DNA of 64,000 bases from Undibacterium piscinae (GTDB lineage Bacteria; Pseudomonadota; Gammaproteobacteria; Burkholderiales; Burkholderiaceae_D), in contig CP051152.1 of assembly GCA_003970805.2 (NCBI GenBank), positions 3,100,001 to 3,164,000 on the forward strand, in the 5' to 3' direction. The position numbers were made by a program, and so were the translations under genes. The notes beneath the pieces are model-generated. The model made no database searches. It was given only the letters and a program-made list of their open reading frames with translations, and was not told the origin of the DNA. The first letter of the stretch is position 1; each line of letters starts with the position of its first letter. Shown piece after piece: positions 27,249 to 36,565 of this stretch.

Positions 27249-28001
27249 ATGAAAACTTTTACCAAACATACGTTTAAAGCCGCTTTGCTGGCGGGCGCCG
27301 TTGTTTCTTGCGCGGCGTTTGCCGAAGATGTCAGTGCCTTGCTGAAAGCGGCCGATCAGTTTCGCCTGGCGAGCGAAAACATGCAGGTCGAAACCCAGAT
27401 CACGACGTTTAACCGCGATGGCAGCAAGGAAAAAGAGCGGCGCTATATGGTGTTCTCGCAAGCTAAGCATCAATCGCTGGTGTTGATGCAAAGTCCGGCC
27501 GAAGCCGGTCAAAAGGTCTTGATGCTGGGTGATGATTTCTGGATGTTGCTGCCAGGCAGTCAGCGCCCCTTGCGCATCACACCTATGCAGAAATTGCTGG
27601 GTGACGCCTCTATCGGTGATATCGCCACCATGAGTTGGGCACAGGACTATGAGGGGCGGTTGATAGCTGAAGAAGCTTGCGAGGCGCAGATTTGCCTGCA
27701 CCTTAGTCTGGCCGCCAGCAGGAAGGGCAGTGCCTATCAGCGCATAGAGTTGTGGCTGGGGAAAAAACGCCATGAACCTATCAAGGCGGAGCTGTATGTG
27801 CAGTCGGACAAGCTCGCCAAGCGGGCCAGTTTTATCATGGATAAAGCCGCGGTGCCTACTTTGGTGACCGAGATGGTATTGCTGGATCAACTAAGTAGTC
27901 ATAAGGAAACGCGCGTGCACTATCTGAGTCGCAAGCCGCGCACGGTACCCGAACAATGGCTAAATCCCATGTTTCTCGCTAAAAATCCGGCACTGGAGTA
28001 G
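27249..28001 (+). CDS. LolA-like outer-membrane lipoprotein-sorting family protein
   Basis: 250 aa with a Sec signal peptide (about 1-25, ending CAAFA). The mature protein resembles the family annotated outer-membrane lipoprotein-sorting protein (PF17131 type, LolA/LolB fold). Markers are RYMVFSQAKHQSLVLMQSPAEAGQKVL, DDFWMLLPGSQRPLRI and a C-terminal YLSRKPRTVPEQW. Expected to be a periplasmic carrier with a hydrophobic cavity. TTGGAG precedes the chosen ATG. It lies 12 nt after the permease and 3 nt before the barrel gene. Confidence 0.85.
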   Translation: MKTFTKHTFKAALLAGAVVSCAAFAEDVSALLKAADQFRLASENMQVETQITTFNRDGSKEKERRYMVFSQAKHQSLVLMQSPAEAGQKVLMLGDDFWMLLPGSQRPLRITPMQKLLGDASIGDIATMSWAQDYEGRLIAEEACEAQICLHLSLAASRKGSAYQRIELWLGKKRHEPIKAELYVQSDKLAKRASFIMDKAAVPTLVTEMVLLDQLSSHKETRVHYLSRKPRTVPEQWLNPMFLAKNPALE

Positions 28002-28004
28002 GCC

Positions 28005-29282
28005 ATGCGTTATCTGACGATGAGATTGATGTGCGGGATTGCGGCGATCGTGGCCAATGGCGCTCACGCTCAGGATTATACCCAGAGTGGTCAACTGAAC
28101 GGACAAAGTGGACAGGTGCGCGTGCTGATGAACTCAACGGCGGAAAACCTGAATAGTCCGTTGCATCAGGCCGCATTGCTGTTGCCAGGCATGAGTGTTG
28201 CTGCGGATCATCTGGGTGTGGCGGAAGCTGAGTTGCGTTTTAGCCGGCATGGCATTAATGCGATCGCCACTTTGCAAGGGCAGGGCGATGACCTCGGACA
28301 TAGCAAGGCCACCGGTTGGGTCAATGAGTTTTACGGCGCATTCGACAACGGTGCCTGGCAATTTAGCGCGGGGAAAAAGATTGTCGCTTGGGATGTGGGC
28401 TATGGTTTTCGCCCTAACGATGTGGTGCAGCAAGAGCGGCGCCGCAGTTTAATCAGCAATACCGCGATCGGCCGGCCGGTGGCGATGGCGGAATACTTTG
28501 ATGCCGATAATGCGCTTTCGCTGGTATGGGTGAATCCACGCCAGACATCGAGCCAGGCATCGAAGATCCCGGAAGCCGATGAACAGGCGCTCGCGGCACG
28601 CCTGTATCGCCGTATCGGGGCACTCGATCTGCACGGCTTTGCGCGCTATGGCCGGCAGAACGGTGGTAGCCTTGGGGCGGCGCTGGCGTGGGTCGCTACC
28701 GATGCTTTGGAATTACATGCATCGGTGCGTCATTTGCAGCGCAGTTCCACGCTGCTTATGGGCGGGCAGAGAGCATTATTGCAAGCAGGCACACCTTGGC
28801 AGGTGCAGGCTCAGTACGACGTGACGCAATTATTGGCCGGCATGGTCTGGACTACCGAATCCCAGCATAGCTTTATGCTGGAAGCGTGGTGGGATGGGAC
28901 TGCGCCATCGGAGCAGCAGTGGCGCAAGTGGGCACAACGCAATCAAGCGCTGATGGCTGCGATTCGTGTTTCGCCCCGCATGCAGGCAACAATAGGCGGC
29001 CAGTTAGCGGCGCAGAACCAATTGTTATCCGCTACGGCGAACCTGCAGCAAAAAAACCTATTTGCCCGCTGGAGTTGGCAAAGTGCCGCCTGGCAGCCAG
29101 CAATAGATATTTTGTGGACCCCGGCCGACCGCGGCCATGTGCTGACTGCATCGCTAGGCTGGCAGGGGGACAGGCTCAGGCTAGATGGTGGCATTCGCCA
29201 TTATGGCGGCCCCGGTGATTCAGTCTATGCACAATTGCCAGCCGCCAGCGTCGCCTATCTGTCTGCGACATGGCCTTTTTAG
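28005..29282 (+). CDS. Outer-membrane beta-barrel protein, last gene of the envelope ABC operon
   Basis: 425 aa with a signal peptide cut near AHA-QDY. The rest is made of alternating amphipathic strands rich in Gln, Ala, Trp and Gly, and the protein ends in Phe (SATWPF), the usual C-terminal signature of outer-membrane barrels. I do not recognise a named porin family. Its position directly after a LolA-like carrier suggests it receives or exports the operon's cargo at the outer membrane; this is inferred. Confidence 0.78.
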   Translation: MRYLTMRLMCGIAAIVANGAHAQDYTQSGQLNGQSGQVRVLMNSTAENLNSPLHQAALLLPGMSVAADHLGVAEAELRFSRHGINAIATLQGQGDDLGHSKATGWVNEFYGAFDNGAWQFSAGKKIVAWDVGYGFRPNDVVQQERRRSLISNTAIGRPVAMAEYFDADNALSLVWVNPRQTSSQASKIPEADEQALAARLYRRIGALDLHGFARYGRQNGGSLGAALAWVATDALELHASVRHLQRSSTLLMGGQRALLQAGTPWQVQAQYDVTQLLAGMVWTTESQHSFMLEAWWDGTAPSEQQWRKWAQRNQALMAAIRVSPRMQATIGGQLAAQNQLLSATANLQQKNLFARWSWQSAAWQPAIDILWTPADRGHVLTASLGWQGDRLRLDGGIRHYGGPGDSVYAQLPAASVAYLSATWPF

Positions 29283-29405
29283 TCCGGCCAGGCCAGGCGT
29301 GGGCGAGAGTGGCGCAGGCAGCAACAGAAGTTTAAAAATAATCACACTTGTCGAAAGCGAATTGCTACACTGAATTTATTATATAAATAATTTACGGGGG
29401 CATTC

Positions 29406-30152
29406 ATGTTGACATTTTCCGCTTATGTCGCCAACTTTTGGTCAAATACCGAGCTCAATGCCAACGTCATCATCTTCATGAATCTGACTGGCGCCATGTT
29501 GCTCGGTTTTGTGGTGGGCTATGAACGTTCGTATCACGGTCGTGCCGCAGGGATGCGTACCTATGGCCTGGTTTGCATGGCGTCTGCCGCACTCGTGGTG
29601 ATTACCGGATATCCGGATTTTTGGTTTGGCGGACGCGCGGCATTCCCCGTCAGCCTTGACCCTTCCCGTACTATCCAGGGCATCGTTACCGGTATCGGTT
29701 TTCTTGGTGCCGGCGTCATCATGAAGGAGGGTTTCAGTATTAGCGGACTGACGACCGCAGCGTCCTTATGGGCCTCTTCTGCGATCGGGATTTTGGTTGG
29801 CGTAGGATTTTATGCCGCCGCGATTTTGCTGGCATTTTTATCTGCCGCCTGCATGATCTGGGTAGTGAAACTTGAATCCTGGCTACCATCAAGGCAAGCC
29901 GTGGCGATCGTGATGCAATTTCGCGTGGGTTTCGTCGCCAGGGAAGAGGCGATCCGCGCGCTGGCACTAGCCCGTGGCTATGAAATTGCCACTGGCACTA
30001 TTTGCATAGGGGCAAAAGACGGGAAAACAGAGTGGCGGTTTGTGGCGGTCGCGATCAATCGTAAGCTCGCCACCTCTTTGAGCGTGATGTCTATGGAATT
30101 GGGAAACTTCGAAGGAATAGAATCCTACCAGTTGGCGCACGCGAGAAATTAA
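29406..30152 (+). CDS. MgtC/SapB-family membrane protein
   Basis: 248 aa. The N-terminal half has about five TM helices with the family motifs GFVVGYERSYHGRAAGMRTYGLV and GFLGAGVIMKEG. The C-terminal half is a soluble ACT-like domain. MgtC proteins are linked to magnesium limitation and, in pathogens, to survival in macrophages and F1Fo ATPase modulation; the exact role here is unknown. TTACGGGGGC precedes the ATG. It converges with the cache-domain gene. Confidence 0.87.
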   Translation: MLTFSAYVANFWSNTELNANVIIFMNLTGAMLLGFVVGYERSYHGRAAGMRTYGLVCMASAALVVITGYPDFWFGGRAAFPVSLDPSRTIQGIVTGIGFLGAGVIMKEGFSISGLTTAASLWASSAIGILVGVGFYAAAILLAFLSAACMIWVVKLESWLPSRQAVAIVMQFRVGFVAREEAIRALALARGYEIATGTICIGAKDGKTEWRFVAVAINRKLATSLSVMSMELGNFEGIESYQLAHARN

Positions 30153-30197
30153 AACTGAATAATCTCACGCTAGGTTCAAGCAAAGCAGTAGAGGGTA

Positions 30198-30223
30198 GCG
30201 CATGAGCACCAGGGCTCATGCGC
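30198..30223. terminator. Hairpin between convergent genes
   Basis: GCGCATGAGC and GCTCATGCGC, perfect 10-bp arms around ACCAGG. It lies between the MgtC-family gene and the cache gene stops. No long T tract. Confidence 0.55.
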
Positions 30224-30236
30224 AAAGAGCCGGGTG

Positions 30237-30710
30237 TTATTTGACGAAATAAGTGCCGACGCAAATCATGGTGTCACCAGCGCCACGTTCACAGTAAGAT
30301 TTTTTCAATTCATAGCCCTGGCTATTCGGGTTCGTAAATTTATACGGACCGTAGCTTCCTTTTGACGAGGCCTTGACCATATCTATCATGCCTTTGATAA
30401 AGGCATTGCCGTCACTATCCTTGATAGCAATGAGGTTCTTGCCTATCATTTTCGGATTGGCCCCTTGCGCCAGGCAGTTGCCGTCGAAATCATAGGCAAA
30501 TACATACAAATCTCTGTCCTTAAATGCGCCATCCGGGTGCTCAGTGAAAACCTTGTAGGCCTTTTCCGGACCGGCTGATTTAACTAATGCTACCGCCTTC
30601 TTGACCATATCCTGGGCTTCGGCCTCGCTTCCGCGTTCAGCTGCGGCAAAAGCGGGCAGGGTAAACAGTAGGGTGCCGGCAGTTAGGACTGTAGTTGCAA
30701 ACGTCTTCAT
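30237..30710 (-). CDS. Periplasmic single-cache-domain protein
   Basis: 157 aa with a Sec signal peptide (cut near AFAAAE). The body matches a small Cache_2-type ligand-binding domain: DGAFKDRDLYVFAYDFDGNCLAQGANPKMIGKN and a YELKKSYCERG end. The domain is not attached to a kinase or chemoreceptor, so it is a free periplasmic sensor or binding protein. It may partner a membrane receptor elsewhere. AGGAGA precedes the ATG on the minus strand. Confidence 0.8.
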   Translation of the reverse strand: MKTFATTVLTAGTLLFTLPAFAAAERGSEAEAQDMVKKAVALVKSAGPEKAYKVFTEHPDGAFKDRDLYVFAYDFDGNCLAQGANPKMIGKNLIAIKDSDGNAFIKGMIDMVKASSKGSYGPYKFTNPNSQGYELKKSYCERGAGDTMICVGTYFVK

Positions 30711-30961
30711 TTACTTCTCCTTGTAGGTAGGTGGCAAGAGTAAGTCGTCAAGCAATTAGATTCTGCTCCCGATACGGAAATACCGAAAGCCCTATTTTTT
30801 CCGTGGCGCAAGAAGAATCTCCACATATATATCTTCCTCATAGCACCTCATCTGCCCTATTACATAGGTGATTCGTCGCGTTTTCTGGTGCCTGTCCTTG
30901 TCCTGGAAAATAGGTGATTTTAAAAAAATATCAGAATAACGTAAGAAAATGCGTAAAGGCG

Positions 30962-30990
30962 TTGACAGTAGGGGGGCGCATCTCTATAAT
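30962..30990 (+). promoter_or_regulatory. Consensus sigma70 promoter of the tRNA-tuf operon
   Basis: TTGACA (30962-30967), a 17-nt spacer, and TATAAT (30985-30990) are both perfect. A GGGGGGCGC stretch lies in the spacer. It is 14 nt from the first base of tRNA-Tyr, consistent with a very strong stable-RNA promoter. Confidence 0.9.
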
Positions 30991-31004
30991 TCTGGTTTCC
31001 CAAT

Positions 31005-31089
<85 letters not shown>

Positions 31090-31118
31090 TTGGTCTAATT
31101 CTGCTAAGTTGTAGCCAT

Positions 31119-31192
31119 GCGGGTGTAGCTTAATGGTAGAGCTGAAGCCTTCCAAGCTTATGACGAGGGTTCGATTCCCTTCACCCGCTCCA
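31119..31192 (+). tRNA. tRNA-Gly (TCC)
   Basis: 74 nt. Acceptor GCGGGTG pairs with CACCCGC; anticodon TCC; T-arm GGGTTCGATTCCC; CCA encoded. Second tRNA of the operon. Confidence 0.97.
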
Positions 31193-31229
31193 GTTTATAT
31201 TTTGCATCATTTGGTTGATGTGAGTAAGC

Positions 31230-31305
<76 letters not shown>

Positions 31306-31377
31306 GGAATTCGTTTGTTGATCTAAAGTTGTCGGGCGTGTGCCTGAGTATTCTCATAAAATCGTTAGGAGTCTAAA

Positions 31378-32571
31378 ATGGCAAAAGGTAAATTTGAGCG
31401 CACCAAGCCGCACGTTAACGTCGGCACAATTGGTCACGTCGATCACGGTAAGACAACATTGACTGCAGCGATCGCTACAGTATTGTCGAAGAAATTTGGC
31501 GGTGAGGCTAAGGCTTACGATCAAATCGATGCGGCACCGGAAGAAAAAGCACGTGGTATTACTATTAATACCGCTCACGTAGAATACGAAACAGAAACAC
31601 GTCACTACGCTCACGTTGATTGCCCAGGTCATGCTGATTATGTTAAAAACATGATTACTGGTGCTGCTCAGATGGACGGCGCTATCTTGGTTTGTTCCGC
31701 AGCTGACGGTCCTATGCCGCAAACTCGTGAGCACATCCTGTTGGCTCGTCAAGTTGGCGTTCCATACATCATCGTGTTCCTGAACAAGTGCGACATGGTT
31801 GATGACGCTGAATTGTTGGAATTGGTTGAAATGGAAGTTCGTGAGTTGTTGTCTAAATACGAATTCCCAGGCGATGACTTGCCTATCATTCAAGGTTCTG
31901 CAAAATTGGCATTGGAAGGCGACACTGGCCCATTGGGCGAGCAAGCAATCATGAAATTGGCTGAAGCTTTGGATACGTATATCCCTACGCCAGAACGTGC
32001 TGTTGACGGCGCATTCTTGTTGCCAGTAGAAGACGTTTTCTCGATCTCTGGTCGCGGTACTGTGGTAACTGGCCGTATCGAGCGTGGTATTGTTAAGGTT
32101 GGTGAGTCACTGGAAATCATCGGTATCACTGATACAGCAGTAACTACATGTACTGGTGTTGAAATGTTCCGTAAATTGCTGGATCAAGGTCAGGCAGGCG
32201 ATAACGTTGGTGTGTTGTTGCGCGGTACTAAGCGTGAAGACGTTCAGCGCGGTCAAGTTTTGGCTAAGCCAGGTACAATCAAGCCGCATGATCATTTCAC
32301 AGGCGAGATCTATGTTTTGTCTAAAGATGAAGGTGGTCGTCACACTCCATTCTTTAACAACTACCGTCCACAGTTCTACTTCCGTACAACGGACGTAACT
32401 GGTTCGATCGAGTTGCCAAAAGATAAGGAAATGGTTATGCCAGGCGATAACGTTTCCATTACCGTTAAGTTGATCAACCCGATTGCAATGGAAGAAGGTC
32501 TCCGTTTCGCGATTCGTGAAGGTGGTCGTACTGTTGGTGCTGGTGTTGTTGCTAAGATTATTGCTGGTTAA
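31378..32571 (+). CDS. tuf: Elongation factor Tu
   Basis: GTPase that brings aminoacyl-tRNA to the ribosome; 397 aa, full family length. G1 GHVDHGKT, G2 RGITI, G3 DCPGH, G4 NKCD and G5 GSAKL are all present, followed by domains 2 and 3 ending [15 protein letters not shown] precedes the ATG. Its position after three tRNAs and before tRNA-Trp and secE is the standard tufB locus of betaproteobacteria. Codons are strongly biased, as expected for a highly expressed gene. Confidence 0.99.
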   Translation: MAKGKFERTKPHVNVGTIGHVDHGKTTLTAAIATVLSKKFGGEAKAYDQIDAAPEEKARGITINTAHVEYETETRHYAHVDCPGHADYVKNMITGAAQMDGAILVCSAADGPMPQTREHILLARQVGVPYIIVFLNKCDMVDDAELLELVEMEVRELLSKYEFPGDDLPIIQGSAKLALEGDTGPLGEQAIMKLAEALDTYIPTPERAVDGAFLLPVEDVFSISGRGTVVTGRIERGIVKVGESLEIIGITDTAVTTCTGVEMFRKLLDQGQAGDNVGVLLRGTKREDVQRGQVLAKPGTIKPHDHFTGEIYVLSKDEGGRHTPFFNNYRPQFYFRTTDVTGSIELPKDKEMVMPGDNVSITVKLINPIAMEEGLRFAIREGGRTVGAGVVAKIIAG

Positions 32572-32646
32572 TAGCAAGAGTAGTAAGTGAAGTGAGTATG
32601 GCGATCTGTTTGGGTCGCTATACTAATTCTAGTAGTTCAAAGCCGT

Positions 32647-32722
32647 AGGGGTGTAGCTCAATTGGCAGAGCGTCGGTCTCCAAAACCGAAGGTTGTAGGT
32701 TCGATTCCTACCGCCCCTGCCA
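32647..32722 (+). tRNA. tRNA-Trp (CCA)
   Basis: 76 nt. Acceptor AGGGGTG pairs with the CGCCCCT strand; anticodon CCA in TCTCCAAAA; T-arm AGGTTCGATTCCT; CCA encoded. It lies between tuf and secE. Confidence 0.97.
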
Positions 32723-32758
32723 CCATCGTGGTCGCAGGGCGCCGAAAGTAAATTAAGA

Positions 32759-33144
32759 ATGTCTAACCATCCTGTTGAAACCGTCAGCACTTCCAAAGAT
32801 AAGTATAAAGTAATTTTGGCAATTGTCGCGGCAGTTGCTGGTGTTGCTGCCTATTATGTTTTGGTGGGTCAGTCTTCATATTTGCGCGTTGCAGCGCTAG
32901 TCCTTGGTTTGTTGATTGCAGTTGTAATGTTCTCGACCTCGGATGCAGGCCGTGAATTTTTTGCGTTTGCAAAAGACGCGGTTCGCGAGACTAAAAAAAA
33001 GTAGTTTGGCCGACTCGTAAAGAGGCGGGTCAGATCACTGCAGTTGTATTTGGATTTGTACTGGTCATGGCAATGTTCCTTTGGGGTGCCGACAAGTTGA
33101 TAGGCTTTTTGTTGTATGACGTACTTCTTGGATGGAAAAGATAA
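32759..33144 (+). CDS. secE: SecE, preprotein translocase subunit, split by a -1 shift at an A8G tract
   Basis: Small essential subunit of the SecYEG channel. The first 81 residues (two TM helices plus [13 protein letters not shown]) end at TAG 33002-33004. The essential conserved part [16 protein letters not shown] and the third TM helix continue in the -1 frame from GTA at 33001 to TAA 33142-33144, overlapping the nusG start as TAATG. The A8 run at 32993-33000 followed by G forms A-AAA-AAG, a classic -1 slippery heptamer. The alternatives are one A missing or two extra in the assembly. SecE of this type is about 128 aa when joined. Confidence 0.88.
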
Positions 33145-33737
33145 TGAGCGATAGCATTCAGGAAGATCTGCAAGGTACAGAGCCTACGGTTTCTGTGCCT
33201 AAAAGTGCTAAGAGATGGTATGCGGTTCAGGCTTACTCTGGCATGGAAAAAAATGTGCAGCGTGCGTTGGCTGAGCGTATAGAGCGCGCGGAAATGCAGG
33301 ATAAGTTCGGTCAGATTTTGGTTCCGACTGAAGAAGTGATAGAAGTAAAAAACGGTAAAAAAGCAGTTACTGAGCGTAGGTTGTTCCCTAGTTATTTGTT
33401 CGTCGAGATGGAAATGACTGACGATACATGGCACTTGGTAAAGAACACCAGTAAGGTAACCGGTTTTATCGGTGGCAAATCAAATAAGCCAGCACCTATC
33501 CCTCAGCATGAGGTTGATAAGATCCTGCAGCAAATGCAAGATGGTGTTGAGAAGCCAAGGCCAAAAGTGTTGTATGAAGTTGGTGAAGTTGTGCGTATTA
33601 AAGACGGTCCATTTGCAGATTTCAACGGTAATGTTGAAGAAGTCAATTATGAGAAGTCAAAAGTGCGCGTTTCTGTTACAATATTCGGCCGCTCAACCCC
33701 TGTGGATGTGGATTTCGCGCAGGTTGAGAAGGTTTAG
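33144..33737 (+). CDS. nusG: Transcription termination/antitermination factor NusG
   Basis: Binds RNA polymerase, couples it to the ribosome through S10 and helps Rho. The start ATG at 33144 in the TAATG overlap with secE gives 197 aa; a further upstream ATG at 33132 lies inside secE. NGN domain from [18 protein letters not shown], with [12 protein letters not shown] domain [20 protein letters not shown] near residue 145. Part of the secE-nusG-rplK unit. Confidence 0.97.
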   Translation: MSDSIQEDLQGTEPTVSVPKSAKRWYAVQAYSGMEKNVQRALAERIERAEMQDKFGQILVPTEEVIEVKNGKKAVTERRLFPSYLFVEMEMTDDTWHLVKNTSKVTGFIGGKSNKPAPIPQHEVDKILQQMQDGVEKPRPKVLYEVGEVVRIKDGPFADFNGNVEEVNYEKSKVRVSVTIFGRSTPVDVDFAQVEKV

Positions 33738-33867
33738 TAAGAAATTCTGGCTACTTGTTGCCATGCTGAAATTTAGCGAAAGCAAGTAAAAGCGTAACAA
33801 AGAGGAGCCCTTCAAAATAAGAGATTATTTCGGAGGGCGCTACTACTCATTTAATGAAGGAGCCATC

Positions 33868-34299
33868 ATGGCAAAGAAAATCATTGGTTTTATCAAGCTG
33901 CAAGTTCCAGCTGGTAAAGCAAATCCATCCCCACCTATCGGTCCAGCTTTGGGTCAGCGTGGTCTGAACATCATGGAATTCTGCAAAGCGTTTAACGCGC
34001 AGACTCAAGGTGTTGAGCCAGGTATGCCAATTCCTGTTGTGATTACTGCATTTGCAGATAAGTCTTTCACTTTCGTGATGAAGACTCCTCCTGCAACATA
34101 CATGATCAAAAAAGCAGCTGGAATCACTAAGGGCTCCGCTAAGCCGCACACTGATAAAGTTGGTAAAATCACTCGTCAGCAAGCTGAAGAGATCGCAACC
34201 GCTAAGCGCGCCGATCTGACAGCCGCCGATATGGACGCAGCAGTGCGTACTATCGCTGGTTCAGCACGCTCCATGGGTATCACGGTAGAGGGACTGTAA
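33868..34299 (+). CDS. rplK: 50S ribosomal protein L11
   Basis: 143 aa; binds 23S rRNA at the GTPase-associated centre. N-terminal [23 protein letters not shown] and the C-terminal rRNA-binding [14 protein letters not shown] are classic. AAGGAG precedes the ATG. Its last base is shared with the first of rplA (TAATGG). Confidence 0.99.
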   Translation: MAKKIIGFIKLQVPAGKANPSPPIGPALGQRGLNIMEFCKAFNAQTQGVEPGMPIPVVITAFADKSFTFVMKTPPATYMIKKAAGITKGSAKPHTDKVGKITRQQAEEIATAKRADLTAADMDAAVRTIAGSARSMGITVEGL

Positions 34300-34994
34300 T
34301 GGCTAAGTTATCTAAAAAAGCAAAGTTGCTTGCAACTAAAGTTGATCGCCTGAAGGCCTACTCTTTTGATAATGCTATCGCATTGATCAAGGAATGCGCA
34401 ACTGCGAAATTCAATGAGTCTATCGACGTTTCAGTTCAACTGGGTGTTGATCCTAAGAAATCTGACCAAGTTGTTCGCGGCGCGGTTGTATTGCCAGCTG
34501 GCACAGGTAAAACTGTACGTGTAGCTGTATTCGCACAAGGCGCAAAAGCTGAAGAAGCTAAAGCAGCTGGTGCTGATATCGTTGGTATGGAAGATTTGGC
34601 AGAGCGTATCAAAGCTGGCGACATGCCATTTGATATCGTTATCGCTTCTCCAGACACTATGCGTATCGTTGGTACTTTGGGTCAGATTTTGGGTCCGCGC
34701 GGTATGATGCCGAATCCTAAGGTTGGTACTGTAACTCCTGACGTCGCTACTGCAGTTAAAAATGCAAAAGCTGGTCAAGTTCAATATCGTACTGACAAGG
34801 CTGGTATCATTCACTCAACGATAGGTCGTAAGTCCTTCGCTGATGCTGATTTGAAAGCTAACTTGTTGGCTTTGGTTGAAGCTTTGAATAAAGCCAAGCC
34901 AGTTTCCAGCAAAGGTGTTTACCTGCGTAAGATCTCCATCTCATCCACTATGGGTGCTGGCGTTCGCGTAGATCATATCAATCTGGCTGCCTAA
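34299..34994 (+). CDS. rplA: 50S ribosomal protein L1
   Basis: 231 aa; binds the L1 stalk of 23S rRNA and in enterobacteria represses the rplKA mRNA. Recognised by [32 protein letters not shown] and the C-terminal [15 protein letters not shown]. Directly overlaps rplK by one base, so the two are translationally coupled. Confidence 0.99.
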   Translation: MAKLSKKAKLLATKVDRLKAYSFDNAIALIKECATAKFNESIDVSVQLGVDPKKSDQVVRGAVVLPAGTGKTVRVAVFAQGAKAEEAKAAGADIVGMEDLAERIKAGDMPFDIVIASPDTMRIVGTLGQILGPRGMMPNPKVGTVTPDVATAVKNAKAGQVQYRTDKAGIIHSTIGRKSFADADLKANLLALVEALNKAKPVSSKGVYLRKISISSTMGAGVRVDHINLAA

Positions 34995-35303
34995 GTAAAA
35001 AAATTAAGCCCAAGTGTTGAATTTCAGCGCTTGGCGCATCTTTGGGCTGTTTGGTTTATTTTTCTAAATCAGGCAGAGAGTCAAAGACCGTTGGGCTGAG
35101 TTTATTATTTTAATAAATAAACAAAGTTAATTTGCGAGAGAGTAATCTTAAGCACCCAACGCAGATGGTGTACCCGATCAAGTTTTGTAGTTACATACTG
35201 GCCCGCCAGTGCAACTCCTAACTTCGGACGCCGTGTTCGAAACGATATGAGGAACTCACATCATCCTGATGTGAAGACTAAATATCATAATTGGAGGTTG
35301 ACC
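34995..35303 (+). promoter_or_regulatory. rplJ leader region, likely L10(L12)4 autoregulatory site
   Basis: About 310 nt without a gene between rplA and rplJ. It contains several short complementary blocks, including a loop near 35250-35275 (ACTCACATCA...TGATGTGAAG), close to the rplJ ribosome site TTGGAGG at 35291. In well-studied bacteria this leader binds the L10-L12 complex; the same is inferred here from position. Confidence 0.6.
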
Positions 35304-35855
35304 GTGAGTCTCAATCTGAATGACAAAAAAGCCGTCGTCGCTGAAGTCTCTGCACAAGTAGCAACTGCACAGACTATCGTCGTAGCTGAATACCGTGGCA
35401 TCCAGGTCGGTCACTTGACGAAACTACGTGCTGCTGCACGTGCTGAAGGTGTGTACCTGCGTGTGTTGAAAAATACATTAGCTCGTCGCTCCGTTGAAGG
35501 CACTGTATTTGCAAGCCTCGCTTCTGAAATGACTGGTCCGTTGATCTATGCGATCTCGGTAGATGCTGTTGCTGCTGCTAAAGTTGTACAAGACTTCGCA
35601 AAAAGCAATGACAAACTGGTTATCAAGGCAGGTAATTATGCTGGTAAGTCGCTGGATAAAGCTGGCGTTATCGCATTGGCAAGCATTCCTAGCCGTGAAG
35701 TTCTGTTGGCACAAGTGTTGGGTATGATGCAGGCTCCTGTATCTGGCTTCGCACGTGCTCTGGCAGCTCTGTCAGCTAAGAAAGAATCTGAAAATCCTAC
35801 AGCACCAGTAGCTGAGGCTGTTGAAGCCCCGGTTGCAGAAGCTGCAGCAGAGTAA
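35304..35855 (+). CDS. rplJ: 50S ribosomal protein L10
   Basis: 183 aa from a GTG start 6 nt after TTGGAGG; the open frame upstream is not family-like. Forms the base of the L7/L12 stalk. Features: [42 protein letters not shown], then an Ala/Glu-rich C-terminal tail that binds L12 dimers. Confidence 0.98.
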   Translation: MSLNLNDKKAVVAEVSAQVATAQTIVVAEYRGIQVGHLTKLRAAARAEGVYLRVLKNTLARRSVEGTVFASLASEMTGPLIYAISVDAVAAAKVVQDFAKSNDKLVIKAGNYAGKSLDKAGVIALASIPSREVLLAQVLGMMQAPVSGFARALAALSAKKESENPTAPVAEAVEAPVAEAAAE

Positions 35856-35907
35856 GATTTTTTTTCGTCAATACCGAATCAATGTAATTTATAAATTGGA
35901 GTTTCAA

Positions 35908-36276
35908 ATGGCAATTAGCAAAGACGATATCTTGGAAGCCGTAGGCGCGATGTCCGTAATGGACCTGAACGACCTGGTTAAAGCATTCGAAGAAAAATTT
36001 GGTGTTTCCGCTGCTGCAATGTCAGCTGGCCCAGCTGCTGGTCCAGCTGCTGCAGCTGAAGAGCAAACAGAATTCAACGTAATTCTGTCTGAAGTTGGCG
36101 CGAACAAAGTTGGCGTTATTAAAGCAGTTCGTGAATTGACTGGTCTGGGCTTGAAAGAAGCTAAAGACGTAGTTGATGGCGCACCAAAAACAGTTAAAGA
36201 AGCTGTTTCCAAAGCAGATGCTGAAGCAGCTAAGAAAAAGCTGGAAGATGCTGGCGCGAAAGCAGACATCAAGTAA
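35908..36276 (+). CDS. rplL: 50S ribosomal protein L7/L12
   Basis: 122 aa stalk protein recruiting translation GTPases. Start [12 protein letters not shown] after TTGGAG. N-terminal dimer domain, Ala/Gly/Pro hinge ([15 protein letters not shown], about 39-53), C-terminal domain with [22 protein letters not shown]. Codon use is highly biased. Confidence 0.99.
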   Translation: MAISKDDILEAVGAMSVMDLNDLVKAFEEKFGVSAAAMSAGPAAGPAAAAEEQTEFNVILSEVGANKVGVIKAVRELTGLGLKEAKDVVDGAPKTVKEAVSKADAEAAKKKLEDAGAKADIK

Positions 36277-36324
36277 TTTTGGTGTATCATGACAGATCCA
36301 TTGGATTTGTCAGAGTCAAAGATT

Positions 36325-36350
36325 GGAATCCTCTCAGAAGAGAGGGTTCC
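36325..36350 (+). terminator. Attenuator-like hairpin between rplL and rpoB
   Basis: GGAATCCTCTC pairs with GAGAGGGTTCC around AGAA (one G.T pair), followed by TCTTTGGCTTCTTTG, a broken T-rich tract. It probably lowers rpoB transcription relative to rplJL, as the rplL-rpoB attenuator does in enterobacteria. Confidence 0.75.
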
Positions 36351-36565
36351 TCTTTGGCTTCTTTGTCGTTCTGAGGTTTGTTTAGTTGCTTCTGAAGCAA
36401 ATTGTTTGTTTGCTCAGTCGTCGGTTTGAAGCTTAGTTTTAACAATTAAGGGCTGAGACTTGAGGTTTCATGTGGTGAATGTGAGTTTGTAATTGAAGAT
36501 TACAAATTTTTTTTGCGGCTTGAATCCTGAATTCTCCATCCTTTTTTGTCACTCACGGAGTGTCC

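Noticed and set aside
26559..27890. 443-residue antisense open frame across the permease and LolA-like genes
   Set aside because: Gln/His-rich composition typical of a reversed coding strand; it crosses two real genes.
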